Counted from the first letter of the stretch, positions 11,886 to 23,155 are shown. The stretch: DNA of 64,000 nucleotides from Panagrolaimus kolymaensis (GCA_028622995.1 JAJQJQ010000004.1:4526001-4590000), one strand, 5' to 3'. The notes: generated from the sequence alone by a model not told the origin. Made by a program: numbers and translations.

Positions 11886-13734
11886 ATGACAATTCCAAAT
11901 AATTTATGTCCCATTTACAAATATGCCTTGGGCGATATGTTTGTTTCATTGAATTTCGCAGAAGATGATTTAGAAAAAGTAAAAATTCTTGAAAATTTTA
12001 GTGAGAAATTTTTAATGTTTCCACAATTTTGGAATGAATTAATTAAGTCTGTTTTTTTTTATCACGATGTTATGTATTTTTTTATTAACATTTGGTTTTT
12101 TCTGAATTTCAGATTAAGTCGAAAAGTAAAAAAGAAATCACGTTCTCAATATCATGCCGAAGTTGAAATAAAAGCGCGATCGCATTTTTATTATGTTTCG
12201 AAAAATTCAAGAAATTTGGTGACATCGGAAGTTATTAGAGAAAAGCATATAGGATGGAATGCTTTCAATTCCTCCCGAATTTGCTTTTCAAAAGGGTATG
12301 AAAATAGTTTGAAATTTTATGAAACAGCTTTTAATTTCCCCAACCAAAAAATCTCTGATATGTATAAAAAATATGAAAAATATGGAGGTAACTTTATCTA
12401 AAAAGTTTTAAAAAATTGAAACGTATATATTTTTAGGGAAACCAATATCGAAAGAAATAAAATTGAAATACCAAAAATCTTTGGATTTATTAAAAAGATT
12501 GGAGAATGCGAGAGAAAACGATGAGGAATGGTTAAAAGTCATTCAAGATCTTGAAGATGATGAAGCTGTTATTGCAAATATTGAATTAAGACTTGGCAAC
12601 ACAGTTTTAAGTGCGGTGAATAAAAATATTTGGAAATTTTATATTCATTTTTTGCAAGTTCGAAGCAAACAAGAAGTTTTGAATGTTTATAAGCGATATA
12701 CTCGATTATTTATTAGCGACAAAGAAATGGTTGAAGAATATCGAATGCAAATTGAGAAAATCGGAAAGTTGTCTATAGAGGTTCCAAACTCTTTGGTTAA
12801 GCCACCAGATTCTATCACAACATTTTGGTTGGATACAATTAAATTTGAAATGGATTTTGGGACTTTAGAATCCGCATATTTAACTCTTGAACGTGGCATG
12901 ACTGCCATTTTGAGAAAACCTTACAAAGTTGCTAGTCGGCCTCAAGAAGATTTCATAAAAGTTTTTGTTAATCACAAAACAATTATGCAACAAATTAAAC
13001 CAATTAATAATTCTATTAATAATAATTTCAATTCGAACCCATTTCCCCAAATACATAACCTGCAAAATACGCAGCATCATCCTACAATTCATTTTTCTTC
13101 CTGTTCAGGACAAAGGTTGACACTGCCTTCTACAATAGTTTCATATCTTCTCAAACTAGCTTCAATCTCCTTACTTTACCGACTGAATTCTTTATGCAAA
13201 TATTTTTTTGCTCTTCATCCATATCCAATTTGCCATCGCCTGGTTGTTCATCCTTTTGTTAAAACTCGATGCGTTGAACAATCATTATTTATCAAAAACG
13301 ACAGAATTGAAACTTTGAAGCTTAAAAGACTTTACATTGGAAATAGTTTAGAATGCCATCCTGAATCCACAACTGGAAATATTCGAGACTCCTTATCAAA
13401 GCTAATTTCAAAACTTTATAAATGTGAAGCAAAAATTTTAACTCTTTTACACCAAGATATTACCATCAAAGAATTTGAATTTTTAATTAAATCAGGAAAA
13501 GTTAAAAACGTTGATTTTAATGACCTCCAAATTTTTGCTGATAATGGTTACATATTTTCGGTGGAAGAAATTAAAAACATGTTAGAAGATTATGGAAATA
13601 AACTGGATAGTTCAAATATACAGTAAGTTCCAAACCTTTGTTTTGATTCTCTTTCGTAATTTATAAATACTTCTTTTAGAATCCTTCAACCTACTTATTT
13701 TCCAAACATGATTATTATAAATCATGATTTTTAG
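11886..13734 (+). CDS. HAT-repeat-like N-terminal half joined to F-box-like C-terminal half
   Basis: Exons 11886-12046, 12113-12387, 12437-13622 and 13680-13734 (558 aa). The first intron (66 bp, weak GTCTGT donor) could also be read through in frame. Residues up to ~300 contain helical repeats with aromatic spacing, WKFYIHFLQVRSKQEVLNVY and FWLDTIKFEMDFG, resembling HAT repeats of PRP39/CstF77-type RNA-processing proteins. An Asn-rich linker (NNSINNNFNSN) follows. The last ~200 residues begin LTLPSTIVSYLLKLASISLL, an F-box-like helix set, and continue with KIYKCEAK-like and EFLIKSGKVKNVDFNDL segments typical of expanded nematode F-box families. It may be a real fusion or two adjacent genes sharing an open exon. 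Confidence 0.6.
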
Positions 13735-13911
13735 CTTTGTTGATCAAAGCTCTTGAAATTACCTTTTTTTGTTGTTAAACCCATCTATCTTACTGTTTGA
13801 ATAGAGCAAAATAAAGTACATATGTTTATTCATTTTTCGGTCCATGAAAATGGTTTCAACAAATCGACATAAATTTATTATCTTAAGGCAAAACATGAAT
13901 AAAAAAATGGT

Positions 13912-15761
13912 TTAAAGCTTTTTAAGTACAATGACTTTTTCTTTGAAAACAAAAACAGGATATGGTAATAATGGAATATTTTTAAATTTGCGATATTTAA
14001 TTAGATGGAATCCTTCAGAACTAAAATGTTCTCTGTGGGTTTTAGAAAAATTAGCCATGAGTTGAGTTCGAAGATTTTCGGTTGTTGTATTTCCAAAAAG
14101 GAGATAATCAAAACGAGTAAGATCTTCAGGGGAAAGATCTTCAGTTTTGTTGTATCTGTAAAAAATAAGATAAAACTTAAGTTATATTTAAAATTCGTGC
14201 TATAAAATGTTGATATGAAAAAAAGTGCAAAATCAATAACCATAACAAAGCTTACTCCCATGCTTCAAAAACTTGTCCAAATCTTGATATACCATTTTCA
14301 GCTGAAAATGGGTCAATATGAACTGCAATAGGTTTATTTCTCATAAATCTATGTTTATATTGTAAATGTGAAAGGGCGGATCCTCCGGGATAATTTGATG
14401 AACTGGCATACAAAGAAGCAGCGGAATAAAGTCCATTTGCAATCAAATGTCCAAGGATTGCAGCGGCTAACAAAAAGCGAATAACGGATTTAGATTTGTT
14501 AATCCATCTAAAAGAATTATATAATTTTGTAATATTTCTAGGAAAAATCTTACATTCTAGCACAAAAAACTGCAACAGGTAAATTTAAAATAGGAAAAGA
14601 ATAAATAATGAATCGAAGTTCTTTGTGTGGCAAAAATGAATAAAGAAAAACATATGCCATAATTGGAAGAACCAATCGAAGAGTTCGTTTATCAAAGAAA
14701 AGTCCCATTGGAATGAGTAAAGTTGAAGCAGCTAAAGCTTTAGGAATAGCTCTCGTAAAATACCATAAAAATGGTAAAGTCTAAAAACAGTGTTTACAAA
14801 GTAAAAAAATTTATATTTTCAATAAACCCTATTAAAAATTGTTTGATGGCTTAACTTACCCCATAATTATGACTTTTATTTTCAATAATATTAAAATATA
14901 TTACTTCACCTTCAGGCCAAACGAAACGTTGCCATAAAAGAGAATCAATTGGAACGGTGATAGCTAAAGTCATAATCAAAGTTAAAATACCAGTCATAAT
15001 TGCTTTAGTAAGTGATAGTTTTCGTTCAAGTAAAGGAATAATAAATATTGGACCAAAAAGTAAAACTAATTCAAATCGAAGTAAAAATACTGCGATCGTT
15101 GCAATTTTAACTGCTTTTAAATATTTATCATCCAGAAATAGTTGATATACCCATAAAACTAAAATTAAGGCAAAGGTGTTTGGAAGAGGTCGAGAGCAAT
15201 AAAACATGAAATGAAATTGTGAGGCAACAATAACTCGAAGGAATAAAGCTGATTCTCGACCAAAATGTTTTTCAACTGCTCGAGCAAAATTACAAAATGA
15301 AATGATTACTGCTCCACCAAGGATTAATCGAGCTAAATTGGAACTTGGAATTAGAAGATATAAGCTTTTATTAAAATATATATTAGCGTCTATTTTGGAT
15401 GCTCAAGTTGAGGTCTAAGGAATATATATACATACCAAAGATAAAAACCAATTCCTTGCTGGTACCCAAAAAATTCATAAACCAAGAAATTGGTTTTAAA
15501 ATGGATGCAATAAAAATGGGTCCAGCAAATGATCGAGGCACAACTCCAGGAAATTCCAAATGGTCATACTAAAAAGTAATTCTTTTAAACAAATCAAAGT
15601 TAGACTAAGTCAAAAACCTTTGTAAAATTAAAACCATGAAAAGTTAAATCATGGATAGCTTGAACATTAAAACTTTCTTCAACTTTAGTAAATAATGCTA
15701 AAATGATGTGAATCATCATTATCATAAATATAAACCATTCTGATGATCTTATGTTATCCAT
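13912..15761 (-). CDS. ALG12: ALG12, Dol-P-Man:Man7GlcNAc2-PP-Dol alpha-1,6-mannosyltransferase
   Basis: Six minus-strand exons: 15618-15761, 15436-15568, 14860-15389, 14554-14780, 14256-14507 and 13912-14155 (509 aa, close to the usual ALG12 length). Hallmarks are [14 protein letters not shown] near the N-terminus, with the conserved acidic pair in the first luminal loop, then [38 protein letters not shown]...NKSHNYG and [14 protein letters not shown]. Multiple hydrophobic segments fit a GT-C enzyme of the ER membrane. It adds the eighth mannose to the lipid-linked N-glycan precursor on the luminal side. It is convergent with the HAT/F-box gene, with less than 200 bp between stop codons. The intron 2 acceptor is the least certain junction. 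Confidence 0.93.
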
Positions 15762-16485
15762 TTTTTATTTGGTTAACATAAAAATGGTTTACATTGAATG
15801 GAAAGGAATAGTGTCTTCGATGTAACAAAAATTTTAACGCTAAAAGAAAAATGCAGAGAAAATAAATAGTCGCAGAACGCAAAATGTGCGCTTTTTAACA
15901 AACATGGAAATCATCGCCAGTGCATTTGTCTTTCACCAATCGCTCAGTTAATGCTACATTTAGCGATGGCTACTAATCAGATCAATGAAATATTAATACA
16001 ACATCGAACTCCATTCATTTTTAGAATTTTTAAATTTTCATCTCATTACGATATTGTTGTCATTGGTGAATTTGTACGTTTGAGATTATGTTTTTTCTTT
16101 TCTTCTCATAATAATAAGCCCATGCTTCATTGCTTTTAATTCACCATCAATTATTATTATAAAAATTCTATAAACATTTAAAAAAATGACATAAAAAGCA
16201 ATGGCTAAAAAAGTAAAAAGGAATGCAAGCGATGACCACAATAAAGAAAAATGATGAGCAAAAAATAAATAAAATTTTATAACCACAAGATTTGTTTGTT
16301 TTCTATTAGTATTTTTCCTGCAAATTTGAGAAGCATGAAAAAATAAAGTTGTTTCAATGCAAACTCCACGTTTTTTGTGGTAGTCATGGCCGCGAAAAAA
16401 TCCACATAATTTTTTGGTGCTAAAAGACAATAAAGCATTTTAGATAATGGTTTGTTGGTTGGTGGCAATAAATACTAAAACCTTC
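15762..16485. other. Intergenic, AT-rich
   Basis: Holds the ALG12 promoter. A short plus-strand frame (15951-16073) ends in HYDIVVIG, reminiscent of an FAD-binding Rossmann start, but it does not continue. See rejected items. Confidence 0.5.
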
Positions 16486-17008
16486 ATGGTTATTATTCAA
16501 CTTTTCTTGTTTGTTATTGTTAACATTAATCGCAGTGATGCTTTTTTATTCCAAGTTTCATTGAAAGATAAAGCTGTGGCTCAATGGGATTCAGGCAATC
16601 AAAAAGTTTATCACCGTGGTTCTCAAACGCCATCAGTAAAAAATTCAGCCACCATTAAAGTTCTTACTGATTTTAAATACAATGTTTTGAATAATCAAGA
16701 ATATGCTGATACAGTAGAAAATCAGGTAAAACAGGCTGCAGGAATTACTTCTTCGTTTAATTAAAAAAATATTTTAGTTAAAACCATTTATTTTAAAAAG
16801 CAATCAAAACTTCGGCAACATTGAGCGTACCATTTCCAATGACGATGATTTTTTACTTATTTCATTTACACTCACAAATGGCTCATTTTATTGTTCACAA
16901 TTGACTGAACTTGCAGAGAAAGCTTTTGTAACCATTAATGAAATTACAGAAGGAAGAATTATTTGTGATCAATATACTACTATACTCAAAGTCGCAAATT
17001 ATGCATAA
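16486..17008 (+). CDS. Small secreted protein, family member 1
   Basis: Two exons, 16486-16725 and 16778-17008 (156 aa). The ATG at 16486 starts a clean signal peptide (MVIIQLFLFVIVNINRSDA); an in-frame ATG at 16447 would add 13 residues. The intron sits at the same place and phase 0 as in the family members at 17485, 18363 and 30959. Exon 2 carries the family core: FG.IER.ISNDDDFLLISFTL, then YCSQLTELAEKAF, then a second Cys (IICDQY). This is the most diverged copy: it lacks the KR-DVE dibasic segment and has a longer C-tail. No known domain recognised. Confidence 0.7.
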
Positions 17009-17484
17009 AGAAATTTATCGTGTAAAAATGTTATTAACTTCGCGAAGAAATAAAGAAACCTTTTTCTTAATCTTTTCGTAAATTTGATAAGAATTTTTGT
17101 TACTTTCCATACCATATTCATATTATAATTCTAAGTAACTTTCTACGTAATCTTTTGTAATTATTTTCATTTAAAAAAATCAAAAATTAACCGCACTGTT
17201 TGCATTCATCCTTGTAATTTGTTATAAATTTAAAGAAGCTATTTTTGTTAAGCATTTTCCAATCCTTTTAAAGCAAAATTAAAATATACGACTTCATGAA
17301 TTCGTGGCCATTATTAAGCTTTGTTAGAAAATAACTTTCAATATGAGATCTTCCAAAAAAATGTAAACCAAGAAAAATTTATTAATATTTTTTACGATAT
17401 ATTCTTTCTTTTTAAACAAAAGTTTTATATGAAATTAAATTACATTACAAATCATTAATTTAAAAAAATTTTTACGGTAGTTTA
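17009..17484. other. Intergenic between convergent secreted-family genes
   Basis: AT-rich 3' flank shared by two convergent genes. No further feature seen. Confidence 0.5.
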
Positions 17485-17979
17485 TTAAATGAGTAAATCT
17501 TTGCATGAAGCTTTAGTTTCAATGGCTTCTTTCTTGATGGCGAAGATGGCATTTTTAGCGGCTTTAATAAATTCATTGCAATAAAGGGTGGCTTCAGGGA
17601 AGGTGTATGAGATGCGTAATTTGCCTTTGTCGTTGGAAATTTTGCGATCAACCGTACCAAATTGGAAGAACATTTTACTATCAAACTAAAAAAATTTGGA
17701 AGATTATTTTAATATTCGTGATTAACAACTCACTCGATTTTCAATAATTTTAACATTCTTTTGGTTATCATTTTCATCGAATTCAAATTGTGCTACAATA
17801 TCCATGGTTGCTGGAGGCTCAACTACTGATGCTCCTTCAACATTTCGTTTATTGACTCTATGTTGAGTTCCATTAGTATCTTGAATTGTGATAGTTGGGG
17901 TACAAGAAGAAACGGGTTCAAAAGCAGCCCAAAAGCAAATTGCACAAGCAAAGAAAAATACAATAGCAGTAGTTTTCAT
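17485..17979 (-). CDS. Small secreted protein, family member 2
   Basis: Two exons on the minus strand, 17734-17979 and 17485-17685 (148 aa), phase-0 intron. The signal peptide is KTTAIVFFFACAICFWAAF. Next come a Cys-containing TITIQDTNGT segment, a dibasic KR at the start of NVEGASVVEPPATMDIVA (possible furin-type processing), and FEFDENDNQKN. Exon 2 has FFQFGTVDRKISNDKGKL.ISYTF, then LYCNEFIKAAKNAIFAIKK and a second Cys (ASCKDL). It is almost identical to the gene at 18363, with which it is arranged head to head. A GTATAAAAG box lies 52 bp upstream of its ATG. Confidence 0.85.
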
Positions 17980-18362
17980 AGTGAAATACAGTAGAAAAAT
18001 TTTTAATATTTTTTTGGTTTCACCGAACTTCTTTTATACAAAGATTTGACTTCGCGTCTCATTAACTACTAACAATGCACAAAAGAATTGTTTATGTTTA
18101 CCATATTTTTTGTTCCCCTGATTTTGTACTACCACTTTTACTTTTTATTGCCAGAAAATTACACGAACGAATAACAAAAAAACTGTACGTTTTTGGCAAC
18201 AAAAGAAAAAAAGTAATATAATGAGTGAAAGTATCGTATTCGAGCAAACAATGCATTTTGATTATTGTTTGAAATCAATGATGCGTAACTTTAAATTTTT
18301 GTATAAAAGCATCTTGAAGTTAGCAAAGTAAAATTATCTGAACCATTCCATTTTTAACAAGC
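17980..18362. promoter_or_regulatory. Bidirectional promoter between head-to-head secreted-protein paralogs
   Basis: The 383 bp between the two start codons carries a GTATAAAAG box on each strand: minus-strand copy at 18031-18039 (52 bp from its ATG) and plus-strand copy at 18301-18309 (about 60 bp from its ATG). Identical boxes and near-identical genes imply an inverted duplication that kept the core promoter. Confidence 0.7.
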
Positions 18363-18855
18363 ATGAAGGCTTCAATCCTTTTATTTTCATTCGGTTGTGC
18401 CATCTTCTTCTTGGCTGCTTTCGAGACTGTTTCATCTTGTGCACCAACCATGACCATTCTTGATAATAATGGGACTTATACCCGACTTCAAAAACGTGAT
18501 GTTGAAGGAGCATCAGTAGTTGAGCCTCCAGCAACCATGGATATTGTAGCACGATTTGAATTTGATGAAAATGAAAACCAAAAGAATGTTAAAATCATTG
18601 AAAATAGAGTAAGTTGCTAATCAAAAGTTTTTAAAATCTTCTAAATTTTTATAGTTTGACAGTAAAATGTTCTTCCAATTTGGTACGGTTGATCGCAAAA
18701 TTACCAATGATAAAGGCAAATTACACATTTCATACACCTTCCCTGAAGCTACACTTTATTGCAATGAATTTATTAAAGCCGCTAAAAATGCTATCTTCGC
18801 CATCAAGAAAGTATCCACTGAAACTAAAGCTTCATGCAAAGATTTACACATTTAA
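18363..18855 (+). CDS. Small secreted protein, family member 3
   Basis: Two exons, 18363-18608 and 18655-18855 (148 aa), the same lengths as member 2 exon for exon. The signal peptide is KASILLFSFGCAIFFLAAF. The mature part has Cys in SSCAPTMTI, a KR-DVEGASVVEPPATM segment, and the family core FGTVDRKITNDKGKLHISYT with YCNEF and SCKDL cysteines. Differences from member 2 cluster in the signal peptide and the segment before KR; the rest is nearly invariant. The TATA box is at 18301-18309. Expression is probably co-regulated with the divergent copy. Function unknown. Confidence 0.85.
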
Positions 18856-19199
18856 TTTTCTTTTTATAACACTTTTTTTAAATAATGATTTATAATTTAA
18901 TTGTATCCTAAATATCATAGCTAAATAAATAAAGAATTAATTTAAAAAAATAGTGGCAGAGGAGGTTTTCATTCTTCACATTTTAGAATGCATACAATCA
19001 CAAAATCAAAATGCACCACCGTGTTCTTTTATTAACAAAAAAGCCGGCAGTTAAAAGATTGTTAAAAATTAAAGCACCAGAAAAATAATAAATAATAAGT
19101 AACATTAACATTTCTTCAACAGCAAAATTTTTTTTTCAGTCATTTTTGCTTTTAGAAACTTGCACCTTTTATTTAAACTTTTTCATTCGCATATATAAA
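18856..19199. other. Intergenic left flank of the repeat block
   Basis: AT-rich, with an AATAAATAAAG cluster near 18926 as likely poly(A) signal of the upstream gene. It ends at CATATATAAA just before the first CTAGGAG repeat boundary. Confidence 0.5.
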
Positions 19200-21159
19200 C
19201 TAGGAGATCCTGTAAAAAGCTTGCGGTAGAGCTTAATATAAATCGCTTCGCGATTAACGGCTGGGTCTAGTTTTTAATTATGAGCATGTAAAAATTTAAA
19301 AAAATAAATGAGAATCGGTTTTTTTATAAAAACATTAATTCTTATGATTATTTTCTTTGATGCAAAGTTTTATAAATTCTTTCTGGGATATCTTTGAGAA
19401 CCGATCATGCCTTTTTTGCCTCAGGCATATTTGGGAGAACCGACCATGCCATTATCCCCTCTGTTTGGAGAACCAATGGTGTCCTTATCCCCGCTGGCAT
19501 ATTTGGAGAGCCATCATGTACTTATACCCGCTGGCATAACAACCGATCTTGTCTTTATGCCCACATGCATCACACACCTCAAGCTTACAGACATACCAAT
19601 ATTCCTTCCAAACTTTCATGCATATCGTTGAAAACCGATCACGCCTTTATCCCCGCTGGCATATCTGGGAGAACCGATAATGCCTTTTTTTGCCAATGGT
19701 ATATTTCGGAGAACCGATCAGGCCATTATCCCAGCTGGTATCACACACTTCAAGCATAAAGACATACCACTACCCCTTCCATACTTTTATGCCATTAAGG
19801 ACATATCGTAATGTATTCAAACCATTTGGATATGCCTTCCACGTAAACATGCCCCAGGGGTTTATCATTTCCTAACTCTAACATGTCCGTCATGTCTATT
19901 TATAGTTCCCTTTCTTAATTTATTGAGAACCGCTCAAGAACCCACTTTTTTTTTAAAAAAAGAACTCCACCATTGGATTCCTCATGCAAAAATACAACGG
20001 AATTCAAAGATTTATTTGCATTCTTAAAAAATCGGATATATGCATATCCTCTGGCACTTACTATAATCACATACTTATTTTAATCACTCAATTTGGTTAT
20101 GCTTTCAAAACTTTAGTAAAAATTATTCAATCCATTTCAACCCTGGCATATCATGGACAACCGTTGATGCCTCAATGCATTTTTCCCCGCTTGAATAATA
20201 TTTAGGAGAATCGATCATGCCTTTATCCTAATTTGGGAGAACCGATAATAAGTTTATGCTAATTTTCCCCGCTGGCATATTTGGGAAACCAATCATGCTT
20301 ATATGCAATTTTCCTCTCTTGCATAACAATGAGAATCGATAATGTTTCGCAATTTCCCTACTGGCATAATTTGGCAAAATCGATCATGGCTCCCAGCCAT
20401 AAAGTCAATCTTTCACGATGCATCAGAGAACCCATCACGCCTCTTTGCTAATTTCCCCACTGGCATATTTCGGAGAACCGATCAAACCTATATGCAAATT
20501 TTGCCTTTGGCATATATTTGATAATCGAACAGGCCTATGTGTATTTATAACCACTGGCATAATTTTTGATAATCGATCATGTCTTTTTGAAACATTTCCC
20601 CTTTGACAAATTATTTGGAAGAACCGATAATGGCTCCAAACCATCTAGTCATTCTCTTAATAGCTCACTCCCTTAAAACCTTATAATTTAAAAAATCCAT
20701 GAAAATTAGTTTATTAATCTCAAAAAAACATTAAAAAAATAATTTGCTTTTTATTTTTCTTTCAATTGCATAAAAAAATATAAAAAAATCGATTTTTGTC
20801 AAATCTTATAAAAATTTGCATATTCTATATATCGCTAATATTTTTAAAAAACATTAAAAAATTTCTTAAACATAATCCTTTAGATAATCTCATCAAAATA
20901 GGCGAAAAACAGCATCGGGGATTCGAACCAACCATCTCCTTTCTCATTGTCAAAAGCCCCACTACGCCAAAGAGAAAAATTTTGAGTTAAAATTTGAAAA
21001 TTTGCATATATCTCGAGATCCATATTGACTCACGATAATGCGCCTAATTTTCCCGTAATCTCCGTATGAAACTACCCCATCCTAGCTAGACAGAAAAATC
21101 AGGCTTTCGGCCCGATCTTCTGTTCTACCACTATGGTCCTTGTTTTTTTCATATTATAA
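19200..21159. repeat. Ancestral/diverged repeat unit E0 with ~39 bp minisatellite
   Basis: It begins CTAGGAG at 19200, as the younger units do. It has the AATCG-CTTCG-CGATT stem-loop near 19243-19257. It then holds a degenerate minisatellite (about 19380-20640) whose consensus is roughly GAGAACCGATCATGCC followed by TTTATCCCCGCTGGCATATTTGG. The right part, 20890-21159, contains a tRNA-like segment and a tail (TTTTCCCGTAATCTCC...ATGAAACTACCCC) clearly homologous to the ends of units E1-E8. It is about twice the length of the younger units because of the expanded minisatellite. Confidence 0.8.
20905..20976 (-). other. tRNA-derived segment with A and B boxes (degenerate)
   Basis: On the minus strand TGGCGTAGTGGG (20969-20958) fits the A-box consensus TRGCNNAGYNGG exactly, and GGTTCGAATCC (20929-20919) fits the B box exactly, with a tRNA-like spacing of 28 bp. 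The right half of a T-arm is intact (TTCGAATCCCCG). The left T-stem, acceptor stem and a U33-anticodon loop do not form. I read it as a tRNA-derived polymerase III promoter inside the repeat, not a functional tRNA. Confidence 0.6.
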
Positions 21160-21317
21160 CTAGGAGAACCGTTTAGGTTACAGAACTAAAAAAATAGAGA
21201 ACCGTATTAAAAAGCTTTGCAAATTTGATAATCACCTTGGACGACTAAGAGCTGATGCTAGCCCTTCGGGTTTGAGGTCCTTAAAGAACCATTGCGCTTG
21301 AAAAGCCTTTGATTTCC

Positions 21318-21555
21318 TAATTCACCAAAAAATTGGATTAATGAGAACCGTTAAAAAATCCACCCAAATTGGATTAATGAGAACCGTCAAAAAATCCACC
21401 CAAATTGGTATTAGAGAACCGTCAAAAAATCCACCCGAAATAGGTATTTGAGAACCGTCAAAAAATCCACCCAAAATGGGTATTTGAGAACCGTCAAAAA
21501 ATCCACCCAAATTGGATTAATGAGAACCGTCAAAAAATCCACCCGAAATAGGTAC
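21318..21555. repeat. 36 bp GAGAACCG minisatellite in unit E1
   Basis: Six contiguous copies of GAGAACCGTC-AAAAAATCCACCC plus a variable AAATTGGATTAAT / GAAATAGGTATTTG / AAAATGGGTATTTG tail. The first ~23 bp are nearly invariant; variation is confined to the tail. Copies in other units: three (E2), five (E3), three (E4), four (E6), six (E7), three (E8). Confidence 0.9.
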
Positions 21556-21740
21556 AAATGATTCCCCAACCATTTCATAATTAAATCCCTACAATCTATA
21601 AATATTTGTAAAAAATATGAAAATTTCTCGAAAAATTTGCATATTTGTTATGTCCAATAATTACAAAAAATTATTTAAATATTATTCCCTTAATACATAT
21701 AAATAAAACCTATGAAGTTCCATCAAAAAAACCATCAAAA

Positions 21741-21793
21741 ACTCGAACTTTTCAATTCCTTTGCCTCAAAAAAATTTTCATCCCACTGCGCCA
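21741..21793 (-). promoter_or_regulatory. tRNA-like pol III promoter (A and partial B box) in unit E1
   Basis: TGGCGCAGTGGG (A-box consensus, 21793-21782) is followed after 31 bp by AAGTTCGAGT, a weakened B box. The spacing matches tRNA internal promoters. Homologous A boxes lie at 22727-22738, 23742-23753, 27976-27987 and 29026-29037. One-base variants (CCCATTGCGCCA on the plus strand) lie at 24684-24695 and 29956-29967. The minus-strand direction would transcribe through the minisatellite toward the CTAG end. Confidence 0.5.
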
Positions 21794-22212
21794 AATCAAC
21801 AAAAGAGAAAAAATGATTGAAAAAATTTGGAGAAAATTTACATATTCAAACCCAAATGAACTCATTTCCGTCAAGTTGTATTATGTTGAATTTATAAAAA
21901 TCAAATACTACATGAAATTTGCTACAGGAATATTTTCCGGACTTTTGAGTTTGATAAATACACCTAATTGACGATTTGAGCAAACTAAGTTTGAAATGAT
22001 AAAAAAAACGTGAAAAAATGGCTAAGTCCCGGTTTTACAAACCTTTACGAAAACTTTTTGAATTAGCATATCTTTAAATGTGATAAAAAGACTAATTTTC
22101 CCATAATCTCCATATGAAACTACCCCAGAATCTATAAATAGAAAAATCAAACAATCGGCCGGGTTTTTCAAACTGCTAACTACCCATACCTTTTTTACAT
22201 ATATATAATAAA

Positions 22213-23155
22213 CTAGGAGAACCGTGTTAAATTACAGAACTAAAAAATTACCATAAATTTAATTTAAAGGCTTCGCCAAATTTGATAATCGTTTCGCGAT
22301 TAAGAGCTGATGCTAGCCCTTCGGGTTTGAGGTCCTTAAAGAACCATTGCTCTTGAAAGTTATTAATTTTTTAATTCACCCAAAATGGGTATTTGAGAAC
22401 CGTCAAAAAATCCACCCAAAATGGGTATTTGAGAACCGTCAAAAAATCCACCCAAATTGCATTAATGAGAACCGTCAAAAAATCCACCCGAAATAGGTAC
22501 AAATGATTCCCCAACCATTTCATAATTAAATCACTTCAATCACTAAAAAATTCGAAAAAATATGAAAAGTTCTTGAAAAATTTGCATATTTGTTATGTCC
22601 AATAATTACAAAAAATTATTTAAATATTATTCCCTTAATTCAAATAATTAAAACCTATGAAGTTCCATCAAAAAAACCATCAAAAACTCGAACTTTTCAA
22701 TTCCTTTGCCTCAAAAAAATTTTCATCCCACTGCGCCAAATCAACAAAAGAGAAAAAATGATTGAAAAAATTTGGAAAACAATTTACATATAAAACTATA
22801 AACGAAATGTTTTCCGTCGGGTTGAATTAAATGGAAATTAGCAAAATCAAATATTTCAGGAAATTTTATCGGGGAAAGTATTGGCGGGTTTTTTGATTTG
22901 TTCATGTCACCTAATTGACGATTTGAGCAAACTAAGTTTGAAATGACAAAAAAAGTGTGAAAAAATGGCAAAGTCCCGGTTTTACAAACCTTTACGAAAA
23001 CTTTTTGAATTAGCATATATTTAAAAGTGATTATGAGGATAGTTTTTCCGTAATCTCCATATAAAACTACATAGGAATCTAACATTTGAAAAATCAAACA
23101 ATCGGCCGGATCGCTCAATCTAGCAACTACCCAGACCTTTTTTACATATATATAA
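22213..23155. repeat. Tandem repeat unit E2 (subfamily B)
   Basis: 943 bp. Starts CTAGGAGAACCGTGTTAAATT. It has the TAATCG-TTTCG-CGATTA stem-loop and the CCCTTCGGG core, three minisatellite copies (about 22396-22500), and a pol III A box at 22727-22738 (minus). Confidence 0.9.

Larger units (their letters stand above)
21160..22212. repeat. Tandem repeat unit E1 (subfamily A)
   Basis: 1053 bp. Starts CTAGGAGAACCGTTTAGG. It contains the stem-loop core GATGCTAGCCCTTCGGG and six GAGAACCGT minisatellite copies, 35-37 bp apart (about 21341-21560). On the minus strand there is an A box TGGCGCAGTGGG (21793-21782) with a half B box AAGTTCGAGT (21750-21741). Ends in an ACATATATATAATAAA tail. Near-identical to unit E7. 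Confidence 0.9.

Noticed and set aside
15951..16073. Start of an FAD-dependent oxidoreductase (…HYDIVVIG)
   Set aside because: The GxGxxG motif is not completed and no further exons are visible. At best a remnant.
20905..20976. Functional tRNA gene on the minus strand
   Set aside because: A and B boxes are perfect, but the acceptor stem, left T-stem and anticodon loop (no T at position 33) do not form. Kept only as a tRNA-derived promoter.
21265..21285. Spliced-leader-like end GGGTTTGAG|GT
   Set aside because: Similarity to the nematode leader is limited to the last ~8 bases, and no Sm-binding site follows.
21247..21290. Hammerhead ribozyme (CTGATG...GAG around a CCCTTCGGG stem)
   Set aside because: CTGATG is followed by C instead of A, and GAA is replaced by GAG. 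Essential core residues are missing in all units.
21322..21510. Minus-strand repeat peptide (GGFFDGSQIPI)n
   Set aside because: Arises because the 36 bp period is a multiple of three. Frames break in other units.
21318..21555. CRISPR-like array of ~36 bp repeats
   Set aside because: Copies are contiguous with no unique spacers, and the host is eukaryotic. This is a minisatellite.
21645..21971. 108-codon plus frame repeated in E1 and E7
   Set aside because: Identical units rather than conserved protein; broken in the other units.
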